The notes under the pieces are model-generated. The model searched no databases, was not told the origin of the DNA, and was given only the letters and a program-made list of their open reading frames with translations. DNA of 12,776 nt from Methanobacteriota archaeon (GTDB taxonomy: Archaea; Thermoplasmatota; Poseidoniia; Poseidoniales; Poseidoniaceae): positions 8,706 through 21,481 of the forward strand of contig PBXE01000015.1 in NCBI GenBank assembly GCA_002727485.1, read 5' to 3'. Shown piece by piece: positions 9,301 to 12,776 of the stretch (positions are counted from its first letter, which is position 1; the number at the start of each line of letters is the position of its first letter). The translations under genes and the position numbers were made by a program.

Positions 9301-9774
9301 GTCATAAGTCAATGATGAATCAACAATATAGTATGTAGCATTATCTTCGAATACGAGATAAAGGTCATAGTCAACAGTTGTACCATCTCCAAAATTATCC
9401 ATGGTAACATCAATGTTATTGTTAGCAGACATTGTAAATTCATACCAATCTTCATTATCTGCAGAATCTACACAACCAGAAAATGAAGTCGTTGGATCTG
9501 AACCGATTGATTTTGCTGTTTGCGCCGAAGCATTTCCTGTATCACCAGTATTGCCTCCATCATTTTGAATTACGGGGCAAGGTGCTTTTGCACCAGCATT
9601 CTTAGGATGCTTTCTAACATCATCCAAAGTTAAAAATTCGTCTCCGGCTGAGTTTTCTTCTTCACCAAAAATATAGTCATTAATTGGTGTATCAATGGTG
9701 TTAATCACTGGAGAAAGTGCAGTGAAAATAAACATCAAGCCGACTAATATTCGTAAGTTACGCATAGGTCTCAC
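6367..9774 (-). CDS. Large modular secreted surface protein: four PPC-like and two CARDB-like modules, TSP3 calcium repeats, C-terminal TM anchor
   Basis: This 1135-residue protein is probably displayed outside the cell. It has a signal peptide (about 1-26), then prepeptidase-C-like beta modules at 66-195 and 202-327, a CARDB-like module from PNLAIENITF (335-452), two more PPC-like modules at 460-588 and 602-720, and a second CARDB-like module from PDLAIESLTC (727-847). Thrombospondin type 3-like repeats with DLDGDG and DTDGDG loops cover 855-981. A low-complexity Asp/Thr/Asn linker leads to a transmembrane helix (about 1045-1066), an Arg-rich stop and a cytoplasmic tail of about 69 residues. 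Around 28 NxS/T sequons suggest heavy N-glycosylation. The GTG start is chosen because TTTGATAA lies at -24 to -31 from it; an ATG at 9765 would remove three residues. No enzyme motif is visible. Adhesion, or binding of particles or polymers, is only a guess. Confidence 0.88.
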   Translation of the reverse strand: MRPMRNLRILVGLMFIFTALSPVINTIDTPINDYIFGEEENSAGDEFLTLDDVRKHPKNAGAKAPCPVIQNDGGNTGDTGNASAQTAKSIGSDPTTSFSGCVDSADNEDWYEFTMSANNNIDVTMDNFGDGTTVDYDLYLVFEDNATYYIVDSSLTYDPEELVTSAGSSKDGVADTYWIVVFQYAGDGDYDIETWTNYTETCLDWQNPQNDAGQGDDAVSNWTDSPDNLGSNVTSVFTGCVDSTDEGDVFAFDVPVNHTIDAVLTFDSGDDLDLRLHQPNGSVIDTGFFSNPEKVTSIGSSFENQPGTYFVNVSQFAGNSNWTLEVWTNWSAPIPNLAIENITFNPGANPGDTVSIDVEVINDGTQDLTDAFKAEVSLSVDATDTWVDHVIGNVTWSNGLQINATQVITVTGAVPSNIVQGEYNVIVILDKDEMISEKIETDNDAIASTQMTIGNAVNACASTQNDASTGGDAGDTFVTAIDAGIDPVAEHRGCMDSTDENDIYKVTITAGQPLNVTLVSPPIDGADFDMTLEAANGTVLDSSLSVQDDFVSLDDTDSAGLAGDYYVNLSYFGGFGGGNPGGTYRILFGQPDQTTYIPPFDCGAQNDLGLGQDADASGIPLGTNNGISGSGCLSISDTEDAYSFTINDYYNTEVHFNASTDLPFTATLTDSNGDLVASVDNTSYGLLFDSLNTTYEGQDETFTIAISGGGGEGNYELEIISVQPAQPDLAIESLTCPTVETFTGEEIQVSWVFNNLRGPGYGQAVSVLIELIDSDNVTQEVIFTTSLAVATGSSYNQTPVSDTYAFFTIPTDTPSGDYTCKLSLDTNDQLSEIDETNNMHVTETFYIQNEDELYANDEDRDSFNTTDAGDGIVDACPTSAGTSTIDRYGCKDLDGDGVSNLNDILPNDPSQWYDTDGDGFGDNANGTNGDECPTEVGVINGDNGQGCPILDLDGDGVLNENDACNNSTPGELVGPDGCPLDTNTGDNQTDGTGDDDTNVTEPVDNNSNTDDITDGGDNTGSGDTDTSTDSTDEAESENKILGMSPLTLGLIGGIVILLLLTLLFVRGRSSRNDSFAMQEKAYSDAGYAAVAGIGAVDQTITPEQLAYEQQLMAAGYPADYARAYADQHFRPWLKQ
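6832..7212 (-). repeat. Thrombospondin type 3-like calcium-binding repeats (encoded)
   Basis: Encodes residues 855-981. Three clear DxDGDG loops start near residues 892, 914 and 951, with a degenerate DEDRDS loop near 857 and interspersed cysteines in CP and GC pairs. Such loops bind calcium and stiffen the stalk of extracellular proteins. In calcium-rich sea water they would be loaded (inference). Confidence 0.78.
7615..7971 (-). repeat. PPC-like surface module 4 (encoded repeat)
   Basis: Encodes residues 602-720. C602 precedes QND, and C632 sits in GCLSISDTEDAYSF. FTATLTDSNGDLVA and the closing GNYELEII strand match the others. It is the most divergent copy. Confidence 0.55.
8011..8397 (-). 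repeat. PPC-like surface module 3 (encoded repeat)
   Basis: Encodes residues 460-588. C460 precedes QND, and C494 sits in GCMDSTDENDIYKV. DFDMTLEAANGTVLD and GDYYVNLSYFGG repeat the module plan, with a Gly-rich insertion near 572-582. Confidence 0.62.
8794..9171 (-). repeat. PPC-like surface module 2 (encoded repeat)
   Basis: Encodes residues 202-327. C202 precedes QND, and C240 sits in GCVDSTDEGDVFAF. DLDLRLHQPNGSVID and GTYFVNVSQFAG match the PPC pattern best of the four modules. Confidence 0.65.
9190..9579 (-). repeat. PPC-like surface module 1 (encoded repeat)
   Basis: Encodes residues 66-195 of the surface protein. It follows the shared plan: C66, then QND, then GC at C101, an acidic DxEDWYEF strand, DYDLYL, and a closing strand with TYWIVVFQYAG. 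The repeats are divergent at protein level and are not DNA repeats. Confidence 0.6.
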
Positions 9775-9797
9775 AATGCCTTGTGCGCGCCGCTAAG

Positions 9798-9805
9798 TTA
9801 TCAAA
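9798..9805 (-). promoter_or_regulatory. Predicted TATA box for the 1135-residue surface protein
   Basis: The minus strand reads TTTGATAA at -24 to -31 from the GTG at 9774. The same octamer is at the same distance from the start of the neighbouring secreted-protein gene (10999-11006). This fits leaderless transcription and decides the GTG start over the ATG at 9765, which would be 33-40 nt away. Confidence 0.5.
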
Positions 9806-9902
9806 CTACGGGATTGCGGTTAGCCGCGATTTTAGTTCAAATACCACGCAAACAGTTGTTTTTATGTTCAAACAAGAGACGTAATAAAAGACTAACATTA
9901 TC

Positions 9903-9908
9903 AAAAAA
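9903..9908 (-). terminator. T6 tract just after the secreted-protein stop codon
   Basis: On the minus strand six consecutive T residues begin two bases after the TAA of the upstream gene, followed by further T-rich sequence. Archaeal RNA polymerase commonly terminates at such T-tracts without a hairpin, so this is a plausible terminator. Confidence 0.4.
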
Positions 9909-9910
9909 TA

Positions 9911-10975
9911 TTAGTTGTCATTTCCCCTTTTTACCAAGATAACTATCAGTATAACTAACAAACACAGCGTTAGAGCGATACCGATGCCTGCGATAAGGTA
10001 AATTGCCGCATTATCAGATTCTGTTTCGATAATTATTGGACTACCTTCTTCGTATTCGTATTCCATTGCTTCTGGACCAATATAGCACCCCCCAAAATAA
10101 AATTTCAGCATGGCGTCACCATCCCCGTAATACTCCCAAATATCAGCCGATTGAAGCGCATCATTAACATAGAATTCTTCGCCATAAACCACAATGAAAA
10201 TGATTACTATCTCATTGGATAGACTCTCATATTCTTGGAGTGGGAAAGCAATACTAATATCAGAAGATTCACCAGGACCTGCATCTATTCTTATCATATC
10301 AGGAATCTTTGAAATGAACTCTTCGTTATCGACGGTACGAACATCCTCTCGCTCGTCGATGTATTCCACTACGGTAGCGCTAAATCCGACTGCAGCAATG
10401 GCATTTTGGTGATTGGCTTGGACGGTTACTGTAGCGTTCAGCCCGTATTCGACTCCGCTAGAACAGGGTTCTGAAACCCAATCTCCGCCGAAAATTCCTT
10501 GATGGGATTGTGATGTTTGTTGTAAATCAACCGTAGTCCATTCCAATATTGTGAGATCTAAACTGCTGCTGGTAGTTTCGCAATCGGTGCATTCGCGAAT
10601 TCCGGCATATTGTATCACAGTCGCTTCAAATGTCATTCCTTCGATTCCTGCGGGAGCGTCCTCTGTAACCCACAAGTAGAACATAACCGTAGTCTCTGAA
10701 TTACCATTGACGGTTACTGTTGAACTCTCGTCATGGTCCTCTAAGTAAATCCATTCTAAATTGGTCTCAACCTCAACTTGGTAAGCATTCTGGTTGTTAA
10801 GAATACATTCAATTGTTGCACGAATCTCATATTGTTCAGGGTGTGCTCTTAGTTCAACTCCGTAGACATTTACACAGTCTACATCGACCTCGGGTTGCGG
10901 TTCTGATTGAGCGACGGAGGACGCTGATAAAACCGACAGCAACAAAATAGAGATGACAACAAGCAATCCCCTCAT
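9911..10975 (-). CDS. Secreted one-pass membrane protein of unknown function
   Basis: I do not recognise a family. The 354-residue product begins with a clear signal peptide (MRGLLVVISILLLSVLSASSVAQS), has an extracellular part of about 300 residues that looks all-beta, and ends in a transmembrane helix (about 324-348) followed by the short basic tail KRGNDN. The ectodomain seems to contain two beta-sandwich units, about 30-148 and 165-300, both with alternating hydrophobic strands. Cysteines at 34, 57, 129, 132, 171 and 297 could form disulfides; 129 and 132 form a CxxC. The segment before the membrane is very acidic and tyrosine-rich (MEYEYEEG). A TTG at 11005 would lengthen it by ten residues, but it overlaps the likely TATA box, so the ATG at 10975 is preferred. 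Its promoter box matches that of the downstream surface protein, so the two may be co-regulated. Confidence 0.85.
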   Translation of the reverse strand: MRGLLVVISILLLSVLSASSVAQSEPQPEVDVDCVNVYGVELRAHPEQYEIRATIECILNNQNAYQVEVETNLEWIYLEDHDESSTVTVNGNSETTVMFYLWVTEDAPAGIEGMTFEATVIQYAGIRECTDCETTSSSLDLTILEWTTVDLQQTSQSHQGIFGGDWVSEPCSSGVEYGLNATVTVQANHQNAIAAVGFSATVVEYIDEREDVRTVDNEEFISKIPDMIRIDAGPGESSDISIAFPLQEYESLSNEIVIIFIVVYGEEFYVNDALQSADIWEYYGDGDAMLKFYFGGCYIGPEAMEYEYEEGSPIIIETESDNAAIYLIAGIGIALTLCLLVILIVILVKRGNDN

Positions 10976-10998
10976 AGACGGAGGAGGATAGCAGTATT

Positions 10999-11006
10999 TT
11001 ATCAAA
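10999..11006 (-). promoter_or_regulatory. Predicted TATA box for the secreted membrane protein
   Basis: The minus strand reads TTTGATAA, followed by AATA, at -24 to -31 from the ATG at 10975. The bases between it and the ATG are pyrimidine-rich (TCCTCCTCC) and hold no Shine-Dalgarno sequence. This supports a leaderless mRNA and rules against the TTG start at 11005, which lies inside the box. Confidence 0.55.
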
Positions 11007-11020
11007 TTACGGCCGACGCT

Positions 11021-12640
11021 TTATTTCAATAAAGGTCTTGGTGAGGAGGCGTTTACTGCCTCAGATACTCCCTGCTGGTAACGACGGAAATTAACGACAA
11101 ACATCTCCGCTAGGCGGTCTGCTGTTTGGTTGTAAGTGTCTTGATTTGCCCAAGTTTGTATTGGCTGTAGTAACTCGCTTGGAACATCGGGGCAAGTAGT
11201 AGGGATAGCGAAGCCAAATCTCTCGTCTGTAATGTAGTCAACCTCATCTAATTTCCCATCTAAAGCTGCATTAAGCATCGCCCTAGTGTATCGAATCTTC
11301 ATTCTATTGCCGACCCCATATGGCCCGCCGGACCAACCTGTGTTAATCAACCAAGCATTGGCGTTGTGTTGATTCATCTTTTCGGAGAGCAAATCTGCGT
11401 AAACCCCCGGATGCATTGGCATGAATGGTTCGCCAAAGCATGCTGAAAAGGTTGCTTGGGGTTCTTTTACTCCGATCTCCGTTCCTGCGACCTTAGCAGT
11501 ATAACCTGAAATGAAGTGGTAAGCTGCTTGTTCAGGCGTTAATCTAGATATTGGAGGTAATACACCGAATGCATCACAAGTTAAGAATATGACATTTTGT
11601 GGATGCCCGCCTTTGGAATCATGTGTCCTGTTGTCGATAAATTCAATCGGATAAGAGCCCCGAGTATTCTGGGTTTTAGAGGTGTCATGAAAATCAGGCA
11701 CTCCATCTTTATCCATCACAATATTCTCTAGGACTGTACCATATTTTCGTGTTGTAGCGAAAATTGCTGGTTCGTCTTCTTCCGATAAATCAATCAGTTT
11801 AGCATAGCATCCACCTTCGAAATTGAATACGCCATTAGCACCCCAACCATGCTCATCATCGCCTATTAATGCCCTATTTGGGTCTGCTGAAAGTGTTGTT
11901 TTTCCTGTACCCGACAGACCGAAGAATACTGCAGTATTTTCTCCGTTGGTATTAGCAGAACAGTGCATAGGGAGTATTCCTTTCTTTGGTAAAATCAAAT
12001 TCATTACGGAGAAAATCGATTTCTTAATTTCTCCAGCATAGCGAGTGCCTCCGATGAGAACTTCTTTTGCTTGGTAATTTACGATTACAAAACATTGTGA
12101 GTTCAATCCATCGGTTTCTGCATCGGCTTCAAAATGCGGTGCATGAAATACGGTAAATTCCGGTGAATGTTGCTTAAGCCTTTCTTGATCGGGCCTAATG
12201 AACATATTTCTAGCAAATGCATTATGCCATGCATTCTGAGTAATTACACGTATTGGCAAGGCTTCTGAGAAGTCAGCACCACAATATAAATCTTGGACAA
12301 ATAAATCTTCTTGATGGGCCAGATAATCTATTACCTTGGAACGCATTTTATCGAAGGTCTTCTCATCTGTAGAAACGTTCACATCTCCCCAATTTACATC
12401 TTCTGAAGTAGTGGGTTCGTAAACAATAAACTTGTCATTTGGCGAGCGTCCAGTTCTTTCCCCAGTTTCAGTAACCAAGGCATTATGAGCGCTAAATTCT
12501 CCCTCTTTTCTCTCCACTGCTAAATCGATTAATTCAGTGGCTGAAAGATTCCAATGAATGTTTCCAACACCCTCAATTCCATGAGTTGCAAGGTCGCCAG
12601 AAGGCGTACCATAGGTCTCGGCCATACAGACTCGTTTCAT
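11021..12640 (-). CDS. pckA: Phosphoenolpyruvate carboxykinase (ATP-dependent)
   Basis: The enzyme converts oxaloacetate and ATP to PEP, CO2 and ADP, the entry step of gluconeogenesis, in the cytosol. All family hallmarks are present: GRSPNDKFIV with Arg65 for substrate binding, YAGEIKKSIF (201-210) with metal and substrate lysines, MHCSAN with His226, the kinase-1a P-loop GLSGTGKTT (241-249), kinase-2 GDDEHGW (260-266), FNFEGGCYAK (273-281), and DAFGVLPPISRLT with FSACFGEPF. The P-loop form and the 539-residue length separate it from GTP-dependent PEPCK. The ATG at 12640 is used; an ATG at 12625 (MAETYGTPSG) would remove five residues and is equally possible, with no ribosome binding site favouring either. 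The next gene begins 45 bp beyond its stop and has its own promoter box. The type is widespread in bacteria and known in some archaea, so ancient transfer is possible. Confidence 0.97.
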   Translation of the reverse strand: MKRVCMAETYGTPSGDLATHGIEGVGNIHWNLSATELIDLAVERKEGEFSAHNALVTETGERTGRSPNDKFIVYEPTTSEDVNWGDVNVSTDEKTFDKMRSKVIDYLAHQEDLFVQDLYCGADFSEALPIRVITQNAWHNAFARNMFIRPDQERLKQHSPEFTVFHAPHFEADAETDGLNSQCFVIVNYQAKEVLIGGTRYAGEIKKSIFSVMNLILPKKGILPMHCSANTNGENTAVFFGLSGTGKTTLSADPNRALIGDDEHGWGANGVFNFEGGCYAKLIDLSEEDEPAIFATTRKYGTVLENIVMDKDGVPDFHDTSKTQNTRGSYPIEFIDNRTHDSKGGHPQNVIFLTCDAFGVLPPISRLTPEQAAYHFISGYTAKVAGTEIGVKEPQATFSACFGEPFMPMHPGVYADLLSEKMNQHNANAWLINTGWSGGPYGVGNRMKIRYTRAMLNAALDGKLDEVDYITDERFGFAIPTTCPDVPSELLQPIQTWANQDTYNQTADRLAEMFVVNFRRYQQGVSEAVNASSPRPLLK

Positions 12641-12776
12641 CGGCCGTCTTTGTCACTTTCGCCTCTAAGGGGTTGCGGAAATAGAAAAAAACTCTTTTGG
12701 AATAATCCCGATTATGGAAAATTAGCCGTTTTACAAGGCAACAGGGGAGAGGTTTCAAAGTCTGTAAATACTAGAG
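12641..12776 (-). other. Region upstream of pckA to window edge
   Basis: It contains the inverted repeat at 12702-12715 and a pyrimidine-rich T7-CTATT stretch at -41 to -50 that could be a weak TATA region, giving a short leader. There is no convincing TATA box at leaderless distance and no gene I can support. Confidence 0.35.
12702..12715. promoter_or_regulatory. Perfect inverted repeat upstream of pckA, candidate operator
   Basis: ATAATC-CC-GATTAT has 6-bp arms and a 2-bp centre, 62-75 nt upstream of the pckA ATG at 12640. This lies just upstream of the T-rich stretch (12684-12690, read TTTTTTT on the minus strand in TTTTTTTCTATT) that could be part of the promoter. The position suits a transcriptional regulator. 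A palindrome this short can occur by chance. Confidence 0.35.

Larger units (their letters stand above)
9775..9910 (-). other. 136-bp intergenic region between the two surface-protein genes
   Basis: It holds a T-tract after the upstream gene, an imperfect inverted repeat ATTGCGG-TTAG-CCGCGAT (9813-9830), and the TTTGATAA promoter box. The octamer TTTGATAA also occurs at 9898-9905, too far from the start to be the main leaderless box. No small gene or structured RNA was recognised. Confidence 0.5.

Noticed and set aside
9898..9905. Third TTTGATAA as a promoter for the 1135-residue protein
   Set aside because: It is over 120 nt from the start codon and coincides with a T-tract right after the upstream stop; the copy at 9798-9805 has the better distance.
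10976..11005. TTG start at 11005 for the secreted membrane protein
   Set aside because: The codon is within the likely TATA box, and the added residues (IKYCYPPPS) spoil a good signal peptide that begins at the ATG at 10975.
12573..12758. 61-codon minus-strand frame overlapping the pckA start
   Set aside because: It overlaps the pckA coding start and promoter in another frame, has no recognisable domain, and the pckA reading explains the region.

Overview
The window looks like a piece of a planktonic marine archaeal chromosome, most probably Marine Group II (Candidatus Poseidoniales) or a close relative in the Thermoplasmatota. The reasons are an archaeal family-D DNA polymerase large subunit, very large secreted and membrane-anchored proteins built from CARDB-like, prepeptidase-C-like and thrombospondin type 3 calcium-binding modules, tight spacing, AT-rich intergenic DNA and apparently leaderless promoters. 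These sit beside enzymes of bacterial type (class II fumarase, ATP-dependent PEP carboxykinase). The lineage is an inference from gene content; no rRNA or other marker is present.

Layout. Positions 1-3156 (+) hold most of the DNA polymerase D large subunit, cut at its 5' end by the window edge. Everything else is on the minus strand, so the polymerase meets the fumarase gene tail to tail with no base between the two stop codons. Reading the minus strand from right to left: ATP-dependent PEP carboxykinase (12640-11021), a secreted one-pass membrane protein of unknown function (10975-9911), a 1135-residue modular surface protein (9774-6367), a cyclophilin-type prolyl isomerase (6315-5833), a type 2 (Ntn-hydrolase) asparaginase/isoaspartyl peptidase (5830-4856), and a class II fumarase carrying an N-terminal ribbon-helix-helix DNA-binding domain (4752-3157).

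How the genes may work together. PEP carboxykinase (oxaloacetate to PEP), asparaginase (asparagine or isoaspartyl peptides to aspartate) and fumarase (fumarate to malate) all feed or drain the C4-acid pool, consistent with peptide-based heterotrophy. The two surface proteins are probably displayed outward from the membrane. The surface protein, cyclophilin and asparaginase are closely spaced with no terminator visible between them and could be one transcript. Fumarase seems to have its own promoter.

Most notable points: (1) the fumarase has a fused RHH domain, and no alternative in-frame start can remove it while keeping the whole enzyme; (2) a 20-bp AT-rich direct repeat containing a short palindrome lies just upstream, and one copy covers the predicted TATA box, which suggests an autoregulatory circuit; (3) three genes have AT-rich boxes at exactly the same distance (-24 to -31) from their start codons, pointing to leaderless transcripts and supporting a GTG start for the large surface protein; (4) the surface protein has four repeats with one cysteine pair each, and a long cytoplasmic tail. 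No RNA genes, mobile elements or CRISPR arrays were seen.
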